A stretch of 64,000 nucleotides of DNA from Collimonas pratensis (GCF_001584185.1 NZ_CP013234.1:4650001-4714000), one strand, 5' to 3'; positions 8,325-17,126 are shown, counted from the stretch's first letter. The notes: generated by a model from the letters alone, not told the origin. A program made the numbers and translations.

Positions 8325-10835
8325 ATGACTTGGTTGAATAGTAAGCGGGGCATCACCGCGCTGTGTTTCAGCATTGGCTTGAGCTTGTACGGATGTGGCG
8401 GCGGCGGTAGCGACAGTGATCCTGGCGGCGCGAGCGTAGCCAAGGCCAGCGCGGCCGCCTTGGCCAGCAACACGCCATCCCCTGCCATGCCGCAGATTCC
8501 GGTTCCAGCACCGCCCATGGGCTGGTCGTCATGGAACAGCCTGGAAGAAAACGTCAGCTACAACACCATCAAGGCCGAAGCCGATGGCCTGGCGGCATTG
8601 AACGCCAATATCGCCTCCGGTCCCAAGTATCAATACGTAAATATCGATGAGGGCTGGTGGACTTCCGGCCAGCGCGATGCCAGCGGCAATTTCATTATCG
8701 ATACCGCGCAATGGCCAGGCGGCATGCAAGCCATGGCGCAATACATTCACAGCAAGGGCCTGAAGGCAGGGATTTATATCGATGCCGGCCCGGTGGGTTG
8801 CGGCACCAGGGCAAACGGCACACATTTTGTCGGCAGCGACTATGCGCACTACACGCATGATTTCTTGCAGTTTGCCCAATGGGGATACGATTTCGTGAAA
8901 GTGGATTTCTGCGGCGGCAGCAACGCCTCTTACGATCCGCAGAATGCCTACACGGCGGTTGCCGCCGCAGTCCAGAACGCCTATGTGCAAACCGGGCAGC
9001 AGCTGGCGCTGAACATCTGCGACTGGGGCACCATCGGCAACAACAGCGCCTACCCTGACTATCAGCAGGGGCCGTGGGCATGGGCGCCTGGCCTGGCCGT
9101 ATCGTGGCGGACTACCGGCGATATCTATGGCCCCAACAGCGGCGTGCCGAATTTCGGCGCTGTCACCGGCAACCTCGCCGGCAACTACCATCCCGAGGCG
9201 CAACATACCGGTTACTACAACGATCCAGACATGATGATTGCAGGCATGGGCATGTCGGCCGTGCACGATCAGGCGCATGTCAGCCTGTGGGCGCTTTCCG
9301 GGGCGCCGCTCATCCTGGGCAACGACCTGGCTAAACCTGTTTCGGCCGCCACCATCAGCTTGATCACGAACCCGGAAGTGATTGCGATCGATCAGGATGC
9401 GCTGGGCGTGCAAGGTCTACTGGTTGGGCAGTCTGGCGCGCAGCAAGTCTGGTCCAGGCTGCTGGCTGGAAGCGGACAGCGTGCGGTAGTTCTGTTCAAT
9501 AACACGGCGGCCGATGCTGCCATGACAGTGACCTGGAATCAGCTCGGCTTGCTGCCGTCGTCAGCCAGCGTGCGCGATGTATTGGCGCAGAAAGATCTCG
9601 GCAACTATGCCGGTTCCTACACCGCGCCAGTGGTGCCGGCAGGCGGCGTAGTCATGCTCAGGATCGGCGGCACTGACACGCCGGCAACCAGTTATCAGCC
9701 AAGCTCGCTGACAGGCGGTGCAGTCTATGCATCGTGCGCCTCCTGTGCCGGCGGGCGCAAGGTGACCAGTCTTGGTTCCGTCGTTTTCAGCGGCGTTGCC
9801 TCGGCTAACGCAGGCGGCTTCGTCCAGATTGCCTACGTCAACAGCGGTACGCAAACGCTGAAGGCGAAACTGAGTGTGAACGGCGGGCTGGCAACCACGC
9901 TCGCATTTCCGCCAAGCGGCAGCAACGGCAGTGTCGGCACGGTCACGGCTTACGCCTTGCTGCAAGCGGGGCAAAACACGGTGACGCTTTCCAACGTGGA
10001 TAGCACAACAGCCGCGCCGGACATCAGCAGCATCGCGACCGTGGCCGGACCGATGGCGCTCCAGCCTTTCCATGCGACGTATGAGGCTGAAGCCGCCAAC
10101 AATACCTTGAGCGGCGGCGCCGTAGTGGCGAATTGCCAGCAATGCTCGGGCGGCAAGGATGTAGGCTATATCGGCAACGGCGGCACGCTGGTCTTCAACG
10201 GCGTTGCGGCGCCAGCCACGGCAAATTACACCGTCACGATCGGCTACGTTAACGGCGATGGAGGACCACGTTCGGCACAAGTCAGTTTCAACGGCGCCGC
10301 GCCGGTCACCGTATCGTTCCCGTCAACCGGGGGATGGTCAAGCGAAGGCACGGTGCAAGTCGCCGGCGTACTCCAAAGTGGCAATAACACACTGACGATT
10401 TCCAATCCCTCAGGCTGGGCTCCCGATATCGACGGCATTGCGATGACGGCGCAGTCGCTCCATGCGAAGTACGAGGCTGAGGCCGCAAACAATACGTTGA
10501 GCGGCGGCGCCGTAGTGGCCAATTGCCAGCCATGCTCGAGCAGCAAGGATGTCGGCTATATCGGCAACGGCGGAACGCTTACCTTCAATGGCATTGCCAC
10601 ATCGTCCGCGGGCAGCTATGCCGTCACGATTGCCTACGCCAACGGCGATCCGGGGCCACGTTCGGCGCAAGTCAGCTTTAACGGCGCAGCGCCCGCAAGC
10701 GTTTCGTTCCCGCCTACCGGCGGCTGGGCTAGCGTCGGGACCGTGCAGGTAACGGGGATATTCCAGAATGGGAATAACACGCTGACGATTTCCAATCCTT
10801 CAGGCTGGGCTCCGGATATCGATGACATACAGTAG
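8325..10835 (+). CDS. Lipoprotein alpha-galactosidase, GH27, with C-terminal CBM-like modules
   Basis: An 836-residue surface or periplasmic glycosidase that removes terminal alpha-galactosyl groups. ATG 8325 has a strong AAGGAG site. The leader ends in a lipobox (SLYGC), followed by a Gly/Ser linker. The GH27 domain spans about residues 60-390: PPMGWSSWNSL at its start, nucleophile Asp194 in FVKVDFCGG, and acid/base Asp at 300-302 in NDPDMMIAG. A beta-sandwich domain follows. Three jelly-roll modules then occur from about residue 460: one degenerate copy and two nearly identical ones (YEAEAANNTLSGGAVVANCQ, GYIGNGGTL), resembling CBM35/CBM6. A strong terminator follows. Plant or fungal galactosides are likely substrates. 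Confidence 0.88.
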   Translation: MTWLNSKRGITALCFSIGLSLYGCGGGGSDSDPGGASVAKASAAALASNTPSPAMPQIPVPAPPMGWSSWNSLEENVSYNTIKAEADGLAALNANIASGPKYQYVNIDEGWWTSGQRDASGNFIIDTAQWPGGMQAMAQYIHSKGLKAGIYIDAGPVGCGTRANGTHFVGSDYAHYTHDFLQFAQWGYDFVKVDFCGGSNASYDPQNAYTAVAAAVQNAYVQTGQQLALNICDWGTIGNNSAYPDYQQGPWAWAPGLAVSWRTTGDIYGPNSGVPNFGAVTGNLAGNYHPEAQHTGYYNDPDMMIAGMGMSAVHDQAHVSLWALSGAPLILGNDLAKPVSAATISLITNPEVIAIDQDALGVQGLLVGQSGAQQVWSRLLAGSGQRAVVLFNNTAADAAMTVTWNQLGLLPSSASVRDVLAQKDLGNYAGSYTAPVVPAGGVVMLRIGGTDTPATSYQPSSLTGGAVYASCASCAGGRKVTSLGSVVFSGVASANAGGFVQIAYVNSGTQTLKAKLSVNGGLATTLAFPPSGSNGSVGTVTAYALLQAGQNTVTLSNVDSTTAAPDISSIATVAGPMALQPFHATYEAEAANNTLSGGAVVANCQQCSGGKDVGYIGNGGTLVFNGVAAPATANYTVTIGYVNGDGGPRSAQVSFNGAAPVTVSFPSTGGWSSEGTVQVAGVLQSGNNTLTISNPSGWAPDIDGIAMTAQSLHAKYEAEAANNTLSGGAVVANCQPCSSSKDVGYIGNGGTLTFNGIATSSAGSYAVTIAYANGDPGPRSAQVSFNGAAPASVSFPPTGGWASVGTVQVTGIFQNGNNTLTISNPSGWAPDIDDIQ
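10078..10832 (+). repeat. Tandem duplicated carbohydrate-binding-like module
   Basis: Two consecutive segments of about 375 bp (10078-10450 and 10463-10832) encode near-identical modules at the C terminus of the galactosidase, each ending with TISNPSGWAPDID. Long stretches match base for base, for example the block encoding NNTLSGGAVVANCQ. The duplication is therefore recent or homogenised, and a slip between copies would change module number. Confidence 0.8.
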
Positions 10836-10892
10836 CAAATCAGATTTGGCCGGATAGTCGGTTGTCGCTGGAAAATTAGCTTAACAAGATAT

Positions 10893-10933
10893 GCAGGGGG
10901 AAAAGTGCGGCACTTTTCCCCCTGCTTTTTTTT
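10893..10933 (+). terminator. Rho-independent terminator of alpha-galactosidase gene
   Basis: A 16-bp arm (10893-10908) and its reverse complement (10910-10925) flank a minimal loop and are followed by TTTTTTTT. Stem and U-tract are both textbook. Confidence 0.92.
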
Positions 10934-11029
10934 GTACGCGCTTTGGCAAACATCCCGGAATTTCCTGCTGTCTCCCACTTCATTTCTCCAAAAATCACTC
11001 GTACACCAACAAAAACAGAGGACTTCCTG

Positions 11030-11048
11030 CTATCGATTGCAGCGATAG
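11030..11048. promoter_or_regulatory. Candidate LysR operator, duplicated phn-type control region
   Basis: CTATCG-N7-CGATAG contains a T-N11-A core typical of LysR sites. The same element occurs upstream of the Fe-alcohol dehydrogenase at 15546 and, slightly changed, at 15714. As at 15714, a shared block (AATAATCGATTTGTACT) begins 28 bp after the start of the element. Confidence 0.6.
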
Positions 11049-11203
11049 GGATAACGTAATAATCGATTTGTACTTCGACGTCGGCGCGTCGACAATCGGT
11101 CGACTAAAAAATAATGAGCAACAAACAGGAGACATTGATGACGCAAGGATTTTTCAGTCCGGCCGCTCCCCCTTTTGTCTGGCTAGCCGCAAGAACTGGC
11201 TAG
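11049..11203 (+). pseudogene. Relic of Fe-alcohol dehydrogenase 5' end with its promoter region
   Basis: The stretch from about 11058 to 11170 closely follows 15741-15850, the control region and start of the phosphonate Fe-alcohol dehydrogenase. Shared pieces are AATAATCGATTTGTACT, GACAATC, ACAGGAGA and ATGACGCAA. The relic frame starts at 11138 and ends with TAG at 11201-11203 after 21 codons. Its protein MTQGFFSPAAPPF parallels MTQRFCNPVATHF of the intact gene, then similarity ends. It is thus a truncated duplicate whose promoter now points towards the phospholipase C gene 205 bp downstream. Confidence 0.72.
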
Positions 11204-11230
11204 TGCCATTGAAGATACCCCAGCGCCCTT

Positions 11231-11359
11231 TCACACTTTGAATACGGCCGGCTTAAGCAATCCGGCCTGCATCCTGATTTCCACCCGCTGCCATTCCTCC
11301 TCTGTGAAGAATGTCAGGCCGGGAAAAATGAGCAACTCGCTGCGCCAACGCCCTCGATC
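11231..11359 (-). pseudogene. Unidentified 3'-end gene remnant
   Basis: On the minus strand an open frame of 43 codons ends with TGA at 11231. Its C-terminal part reads like genuine protein (ELLIFPGLTFFTEEEWQRVE, then MQAGLLKPAVFKV). There is no start codon with a ribosome site, and the frame is closed upstream by TAA at 11360-11362. It is best seen as the tail of a gene lost when the adjacent phn-like relic formed. The family is not recognised. Confidence 0.3.
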
Positions 11360-11407
11360 TTAGAAAGCATAGCGTCTGGCGCTTTTTTCTATCTCTATAG
11401 GAAGCAT

Positions 11408-13381
11408 ATGGCACATTCAGGTCGTAGAAAATTTCTCAAAGATTCTGTGGCAGCGATGGGAGCGACCATGCTGCCGCCGGCGGTACAACAGGCGCTGGCG
11501 GCGCCTGCCGTCAGTGGTACGCTGGGTTCTATCGGCAACGTTGTCATCTTCTGCCAGGAGAATCGTTCCTTCGATCATTATTTCGGCACTATCAAGGGTG
11601 CGCGCGGTTTCAACGATGATCACGCCGCCACCATCCAGGGCACCAGCCGCAACGTCTTCAGTCAGGCCGACAGCACCGGCGCGCTGTACACGCCATGGCG
11701 TTTGAATTCCAGTATTGCTTCGGCGCAGTGGCTGTCGGATGTCCCGCATGATTTGAATACCGGCACGGCGGCCTGGAACAAGGGCCGTAACGATAAGTGG
11801 ATTCCCAACAAGGGTATGAATTCGCATACCTACATGACGCGCAGCGACCTGCCCTATCACTACGCGCTGGCTGACGCTTTCACCTTGTGCGACAACTATT
11901 TCTGCTCGGCGCGCACCTCGACCTATCCCAACCGCCTGCATCTGATGAGCGGCACTATCGATCCGCAAGGCCTGCACGGCGGCCCCGCCACCACCAACGG
12001 ATTCACCCCCGGATCGCTGACCTGGCAGACCTATCCGGAAGCGTTGCAGGCGGCCGGCATCAGTTGGCGCGTCTACCAGGAAACAGACAACTATGGTTGT
12101 AATGCGCTGGCCTGGTTCAAGCAGTTCCAGAGCCTGCCGACCAATTCGCCGCTGTATATCAACGGCGTGCAGGCCCGCGTGCTGGCGGATTTCCAGAACG
12201 ACGTCACCAACAACACTTTGCCAGCGGTATCCTGGATCATCTCTCCGGCAGCCAAGTCGGAACATCCGAGCGGCGCGCCGAATGTCGGCGTTGATTACGT
12301 CAACCAGTTCCTGCAGGCGCTGGCCTCGAATCCGGCGGTGTGGGCGAAGACAGTCTTCATCTATACCTATGACGAAAATGGCGGCTTCTACGACCACGTC
12401 ACCACGCCGACGCCACCCGCCGGCACCGTCAACGAATTCGTCAGCGGCGTGCCGATCGGCCTCGGCTCACGCGTGCCGACCATCGTCTGTTCACCATGGA
12501 GCCGCGGCGGCTGGGTCGCCAGCGAGGTGTTCGATCACACCTCCACCATCCAGTTCCTGGAAAAATGGACCGGCGTCACCTGCCCCAATATCAGCCAGTG
12601 GCGGCGCGACATCTGCGGCGATCTGACGTCCTGCTTTGATTTCACCACCAGCAATGCGGCCTTCCCGGTGCTGCCGGACAGCGCCGCGCTGGCGGCCCTG
12701 GCCACCAGCCAGAAGAGCCTGCCGAAACCGGTGCCGCCGGCCGCCAACACGGTCATGCCGACCTATGAAGCCGGGCAAAAGGCATTGCGGGTGCAACCCT
12801 ACCAGCTGAACGGCTGGCTGACGCAAGACCTGGCCAACAAAGAAGTCTGGACCAACTGGAGCAATGGCGGCAGCAAGACGGCGCCACTGCAGATCAATGC
12901 CAACAATTATCGCACCGACAATCCGTGGATCGACACCATGGCGGCCAACGCCACCTCGCGCCACTATTGGCATGCAATCGCCTATGGCAACGGCTACTAC
13001 GACCTGGAGATGCTGGCGCCGAACCAGTTCTACCGCCGCTTCAAAGGCTATCTCAACGCCGCCGCATGGCAAGGCCAGCCGGAACCGCAGGTGAAACTGA
13101 CCAACAATGGCGCCGGCCAGGCGATCACCATCTTGTTCGACAACAGCGGCACCAGCAACACCGCGGTGTTCACCTTGCTGGATCGGATCACCTCGGCCAG
13201 TACCAGCAGCCAAACCATCACCGTAGCGCCGCAGCAGACCGTCACCATCCAGTTCAGCACCACCAGCGGCTGGTACGACCTGAAGATCACGCTGGACGGC
13301 GACAGCAATTTCATGCAGTCGATGGTGGGTTACACCGAAGGACAGCAAGGCCTGACACGGCCGCCGGTGTTGCGCTGGTAA
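11408..13381 (+). CDS. Phosphocholine-type phospholipase C, Tat-exported
   Basis: A 657-residue enzyme of the acid-phosphatase/phospholipase C superfamily, hydrolysing phospholipids such as phosphatidylcholine to diacylglycerol and the phosphorylated head group. The N terminus has a twin-arginine signal (GRRKFLKDSVAAMGATML) and an Ala-rich cleavage region. The family signature ENRSFDHYFGTIKGARGF lies near residue 49. Further conserved blocks are CSARTSTYPNRLHLMSGTID, YDENGGFYDHV and FDHTSTIQFLEKW. The C-terminal third has the two beta-sandwich domains of bacterial PLC. It resembles the PlcN/PlcH group. The duplicated phn control region upstream suggests regulation with phosphonate or phosphate supply. 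Confidence 0.92.
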   Translation: MAHSGRRKFLKDSVAAMGATMLPPAVQQALAAPAVSGTLGSIGNVVIFCQENRSFDHYFGTIKGARGFNDDHAATIQGTSRNVFSQADSTGALYTPWRLNSSIASAQWLSDVPHDLNTGTAAWNKGRNDKWIPNKGMNSHTYMTRSDLPYHYALADAFTLCDNYFCSARTSTYPNRLHLMSGTIDPQGLHGGPATTNGFTPGSLTWQTYPEALQAAGISWRVYQETDNYGCNALAWFKQFQSLPTNSPLYINGVQARVLADFQNDVTNNTLPAVSWIISPAAKSEHPSGAPNVGVDYVNQFLQALASNPAVWAKTVFIYTYDENGGFYDHVTTPTPPAGTVNEFVSGVPIGLGSRVPTIVCSPWSRGGWVASEVFDHTSTIQFLEKWTGVTCPNISQWRRDICGDLTSCFDFTTSNAAFPVLPDSAALAALATSQKSLPKPVPPAANTVMPTYEAGQKALRVQPYQLNGWLTQDLANKEVWTNWSNGGSKTAPLQINANNYRTDNPWIDTMAANATSRHYWHAIAYGNGYYDLEMLAPNQFYRRFKGYLNAAAWQGQPEPQVKLTNNGAGQAITILFDNSGTSNTAVFTLLDRITSASTSSQTITVAPQQTVTIQFSTTSGWYDLKITLDGDSNFMQSMVGYTEGQQGLTRPPVLRW

Positions 13382-13504
13382 GGCAGCAAGCTTTCTGGCG
13401 CATGCCATGAACGGCGCATGAACGATGGCGACGGCCGGCGATTAGCCAGGGCGGCGTCGTCACGGATTTTCACAGGGATTGAATAACAACTAGAAAGGCA
13501 ATGC

Positions 13505-14503
13505 ATGAAAAATTTATGGGGAATCATCCTTGTTCTGTGCTCCATGGCCGCATCATGCGCATTCGCCAAGGACGAGGACCTTCCAAAGCAGATCACCGTC
13601 GGCCTGATAGCAACCACCACGGCCGAAGATACCGAAAAGCGCTGGCAGCCGGTCATCGATGATTTTGCAAGGTACACAAGAACAGAAGTCCATGTGGTGG
13701 TTTCCACCGACTACAACAAGATTCTGGCCGGGCTGAAATCCAATGCCATCCAGGTAGCCTGGCTGGGCAACAAGGCCGCCCTGGACGCCGTGGAAGACCA
13801 GCACGCAACGATTTTCGCCCAGATGGTGAAGATAGACGGTTCGCATGGCTACAACTCGGTGCTGATCGTGCCGGTCGCCAGTCCGATCAAATCGCTGGCA
13901 GATATTTTGGCGAACAAAGGCGTCTATCGCTTCTATGACGGCGACAAGGGCTCAACCTCCGGCTATCTGGTGCCTGCTTACTACGCCTTCGCCAAAAACA
14001 AGGTGGAACCGGAAAGGCTGTTCAAGCAAATCACCGTCGGCAACCACAAAAAGAACCTGCAAGCCGTGATCGATGGCCAGGTCGATGTCGCCACCAACAA
14101 TACCGACGAGCTGGATCGCTTGAAAAAAGAGGCGCCCGAGCAATTCAACAAGATACGCGTGATCTGGACCTCGCCCCTTATCTCCAACGATCCGCTGTTG
14201 TACCGCAAGGATTTGCCGGCCGCTGCCAAAGCCAGGATCGAAGAATTTTTCATTACTTACGGCAAGCCGAAAGATCCGGCCAGCCATCCCGACGTGCTGC
14301 AAAACATACTGAATTTATCCGGTTTTCAGCATTCCACTGACGCCCAGCTAAAGCCCATTGCAGACATCGCCATGTTCGGACTCTTGCGCAGCAACATGTA
14401 CGACGCCAGCCTGAGCACGGAACAAAAGCAAAAAGCGTTTGAAGAGATTACGGCCCGCTTCGGCAAACTCAGCGCCACTCTGGAAATGGCGCGCCTGCGC
14501 TAG
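13505..14503 (+). CDS. phnD: PhnD-like phosphonate/phosphite ABC substrate-binding protein
   Basis: A 332-residue periplasmic binding protein with a Sec signal (GIILVLCSMAASCAFAK, cut after AFA). Family features are KQITVGLIATTTAEDTEKRW at the mature N terminus, DYNKILAGLKSNAIQVAWLG, GYNSVLIVP, and GDKGSTSGYLVPAYY, the phosphonate-contacting Ser/Thr loop in this family. No phnC ATPase or phnE permease gene is in the window, so it either serves an ABC transporter encoded elsewhere or acts as a sensor. It lies upstream of the phosphonate LysR gene, convergent with it, which links it to phosphonate use. Confidence 0.88.
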   Translation: MKNLWGIILVLCSMAASCAFAKDEDLPKQITVGLIATTTAEDTEKRWQPVIDDFARYTRTEVHVVVSTDYNKILAGLKSNAIQVAWLGNKAALDAVEDQHATIFAQMVKIDGSHGYNSVLIVPVASPIKSLADILANKGVYRFYDGDKGSTSGYLVPAYYAFAKNKVEPERLFKQITVGNHKKNLQAVIDGQVDVATNNTDELDRLKKEAPEQFNKIRVIWTSPLISNDPLLYRKDLPAAAKARIEEFFITYGKPKDPASHPDVLQNILNLSGFQHSTDAQLKPIADIAMFGLLRSNMYDASLSTEQKQKAFEEITARFGKLSATLEMARLR

Positions 14504-14543
14504 CTGCCCGGCGCGCCAAGAATAATACCTATGCACGCCGACA

Positions 14544-15428
14544 CTATTTCTTACGACTAGTCTTCTGCAAGGTTTCCGACTCCAGCACGCTTCTAAGGAG
14601 CGGCCGGTTTTTTCGTACGGCGAGCGAGCACATGTAATAATCGATGGTCACCGGCGCGTCTCTCAGCTTGATCGCTTTCGTTCCGGGTATCGCCATGTAT
14701 TCGATTTCCGAGACGAAGCCAATGCCCAAACCTTCCGCAATCGCATGCATGGTGGCTTCCCGGCTGTTAAGCTGCATGACGCAATTGATCTGGACGCCCT
14801 GCTTCTTGCACGCGTTCTCGAGCAATTCGCGCGTCTTGGAGCCGGGTTCGCGCATGATGACCGCTTCATTTTTTATGCTGGCCAGCGGCACGGACGATTT
14901 GCTCGCCCAGGCATGGTCTTCTCTGACGACGGCGACAATGGGGTAGGTCCGGTACGGCACGACGTGCAAGCGCTTGTCGGTTTCTATGAAAGCCAGAATC
15001 GCTATGTCGATGGTGAAATCATAGAGCCGGGCGAGCGCTTCCTTTTCCGTGTTGATCGAGATCGCAAATTCAATGCCGGGATGCTTGCGCATTAAATCGT
15101 AGGTCAGGTTCATCACGACAGGCGGTGAAACTGCGCCGATACGCAGCAATCCTGTTTTTTGGGAATGCAGGCTTTGCAACAGCTGGACGGCTTCGTCTTC
15201 CTGACCGAAAATCCCTTCGGTAATTTCATACAGCCGCCGCCCCGCATCGGTTAATTCGACATGTCGGCCACGACGGTAAAACAGCTCGACGGAAAATCTG
15301 CTTTCCAATGCCTTGACCTGCTCACTAATGGTGGGCTGGCCTATTTTCAGGTAGGCCGCCGCAGCGGTAAAACTGTGCGTTTTGGCTACGGCATGGAACG
15401 AACGGATCCATTTATGGTACTGATACAT
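14544..15428 (-). CDS. LysR regulator associated with phosphonate catabolism
   Basis: A 294-residue LysR protein with an N-terminal winged helix-turn-helix (FHAVAKTHSFTAAAAYLKIG, QPTISEQVKALE) and a two-lobed effector domain (GLLRIGAVSPPVVMNLTYDL, then MREPGSKTRELLE). The sequence fits the subgroup associated with 2-aminoethylphosphonate catabolism. It is divergent from the Fe-alcohol dehydrogenase gene. Two CTATCG-N7-CGATAG-like sites in the gap are the obvious binding sites. It probably activates the catabolic genes when a phosphonate or pathway intermediate is present; the inducer is not known. Confidence 0.88.
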   Translation of the reverse strand: MYQYHKWIRSFHAVAKTHSFTAAAAYLKIGQPTISEQVKALESRFSVELFYRRGRHVELTDAGRRLYEITEGIFGQEDEAVQLLQSLHSQKTGLLRIGAVSPPVVMNLTYDLMRKHPGIEFAISINTEKEALARLYDFTIDIAILAFIETDKRLHVVPYRTYPIVAVVREDHAWASKSSVPLASIKNEAVIMREPGSKTRELLENACKKQGVQINCVMQLNSREATMHAIAEGLGIGFVSEIEYMAIPGTKAIKLRDAPVTIDYYMCSLAVRKNRPLLRSVLESETLQKTSRKK

Positions 15429-15545
15429 AAAGCTCCTTCAAGAGCGCATCTTCTTCCGTGGCCACATGGCCGCCCTGCCATTTAAAGCTACGCCATCTGC
15501 CGTCAACTTACCGCGGCAAATCTCGCAGCCGCACAAATCCGCCTG

Positions 15546-15564
15546 CTATCGATTACGCCGATAG
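15546..15564. promoter_or_regulatory. Candidate LysR operator, LysR-proximal site
   Basis: CTATCG-N7-CGATAG, identical in arms and spacing to the element at 11030. It lies about 118 bp upstream of the LysR start codon in the divergent gap and may serve autoregulation. Confidence 0.6.
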
Positions 15565-15713
15565 ATTATCTCCATGCATCGCTCTGAGCAACAAATATAG
15601 TCTTTCCGTTTTGACAAACAGAGCAGGACAGTTGCGGCTGCACTTGAAACGCACGTCCCATGACTGCTCCATCAAATTTGCCCGTGCGCCATCAAAACAA
15701 GCGCGTTTTCTAT

Positions 15714-15730
15714 TATCGGTAGAAACGATA
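15714..15730. promoter_or_regulatory. Candidate LysR operator upstream of Fe-alcohol dehydrogenase
   Basis: TATCG-N7-CGATA, flanked by T and G so that it nearly repeats the other two sites. It lies 105 bp upstream of the dehydrogenase ATG, the usual place for an activating LysR tetramer, and has the same distance to the following AATAATCGATTTGTACT block as the 11030 site. Confidence 0.6.
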
Positions 15731-15818
15731 GAAATGGAAGAATAATCGATTTGTACTAAGGCCTGGGCGCGCCGACAATCAAATTACTAAAAATTCAGCC
15801 AAAAAACAGGAGATATTC

Positions 15819-16916
15819 ATGACGCAACGATTCTGCAATCCGGTCGCCACCCATTTCGGTCCGGGCAGCCTTGAAGAACTGCCCCGTATCGTCGGCGGCG
15901 CAAAAGTGGTGGTCGTGACGTTTCCGGAAGCGCGCTCCTTAGGTCTTGTAAAAAAACTGGAGGACCTGCTGGGCGAGCAGCTGGTTGATGTCATTGAAAA
16001 TGTCCACCCTAATCCGGATGTCGCCCAGTTGGCGGCAATGTATGAGCGCTTCTGGCAGAACGCAGACGCATGCGATACGGTGGTGGCGCTGGGCGGCGGC
16101 AGCGCCATCGATACCGCCAAGGCATTAATCGTTGGAACGGAAGGCGGCAGTTTCGATGAACTGCTGGCCCTGCTTGCCGGCGGCAAGCCGTTCACGCCAA
16201 GCAGGGTGAAGACGCTGATTGCCATCCCGACCACCGCAGGCACCGGCAGCGAAGTAACCCCATGGGCCACGATCTGGGACGCGGCGCAACAAAAGAAATA
16301 TTCATTGCATCTGGATTGCACCTGGCCAAAAGCGGCTATCGTCGACCCCGAGCTGATGCTGACGCTGCCCAGGTCAATTACCGTTTCTACGGGACTGGAC
16401 GCCTTGTCGCACGCGCTGGAATCGATCTGGAACATCAATGCCAACCCGATTTCCGACGCCTTCGCGATCGATGCGATCCACGAGATCATGGCTTGCCTGC
16501 CGTTGCTGGCGCAGGAACTCGATAACAAGGCGCTGCGATCGTCCATGGCGCTCGCGGCGATGAAGGCAGGATTGGCATTTTCCAATACCAAGACAGCTCT
16601 CGCCCATTCCATTTCCTACGAGATGACACTGCGCTACGGCTTGCCGCATGGGATCGCCTGCTCGTTCACGCTGCCCCTGGTCCTCGGCATGGCGTGGGGC
16701 GAGCGTCCTGACAGAGACGCCGTCCTGCAGCAAGCGTTCAATTGCGACCGAAAAACCGCGGTAGCGCGCTTACGCGATTTCCTGCACCAGCTGGAAGTCC
16801 GGACCGAATTTTCCGACTATGGCGTTTCGGGCGAAGAAGCGCAGCAGATGGTGCAACACGCCATGCAGGGTGCGCGCGGGAAAAACTTTATCGGTGCGAA
16901 AGCCGCTGTCGCCTAG
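15819..16916 (+). CDS. Phosphonate-associated iron-containing alcohol dehydrogenase
   Basis: A 365-residue group III alcohol dehydrogenase. The NAD-binding motif is GGGSAIDTAK. The metal ligands are visible as Asp and His in GLDALSHALES and two His in TALAHSISYEMTLRYGLPHG. TTAGTGSEVT is also conserved. It matches the phosphonate-cluster subgroup that includes phosphonoacetaldehyde reductase PhpC. In this catabolic setting it likely interconverts 2-hydroxyethylphosphonate and phosphonoacetaldehyde, feeding PhnY; the direction is inference. An ACAGGAGA ribosome site precedes the ATG. It is divergent from the LysR gene, and its promoter and first codons are duplicated at 11058-11203. Confidence 0.87.
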   Translation: MTQRFCNPVATHFGPGSLEELPRIVGGAKVVVVTFPEARSLGLVKKLEDLLGEQLVDVIENVHPNPDVAQLAAMYERFWQNADACDTVVALGGGSAIDTAKALIVGTEGGSFDELLALLAGGKPFTPSRVKTLIAIPTTAGTGSEVTPWATIWDAAQQKKYSLHLDCTWPKAAIVDPELMLTLPRSITVSTGLDALSHALESIWNINANPISDAFAIDAIHEIMACLPLLAQELDNKALRSSMALAAMKAGLAFSNTKTALAHSISYEMTLRYGLPHGIACSFTLPLVLGMAWGERPDRDAVLQQAFNCDRKTAVARLRDFLHQLEVRTEFSDYGVSGEEAQQMVQHAMQGARGKNFIGAKAAVA

Positions 16917-17126
16917 CCATGAAGCACAGGCAGAAAGTCGTGAAAAATCTCACGCAGCAGATGATTTTCATATTTCCGTGAAGGGGGCAAGCAGCCTGCA
17001 ACAGCACAAGATTCAAACTGATGATTCAAACTGATTAAACAATAAAAAATTACCTTTTCCAACCAAATAGGAACGAGGCTTTCCGGGGCATATCAACTCG
17101 GTTATCCTCTATAAAGGAGACACGCA

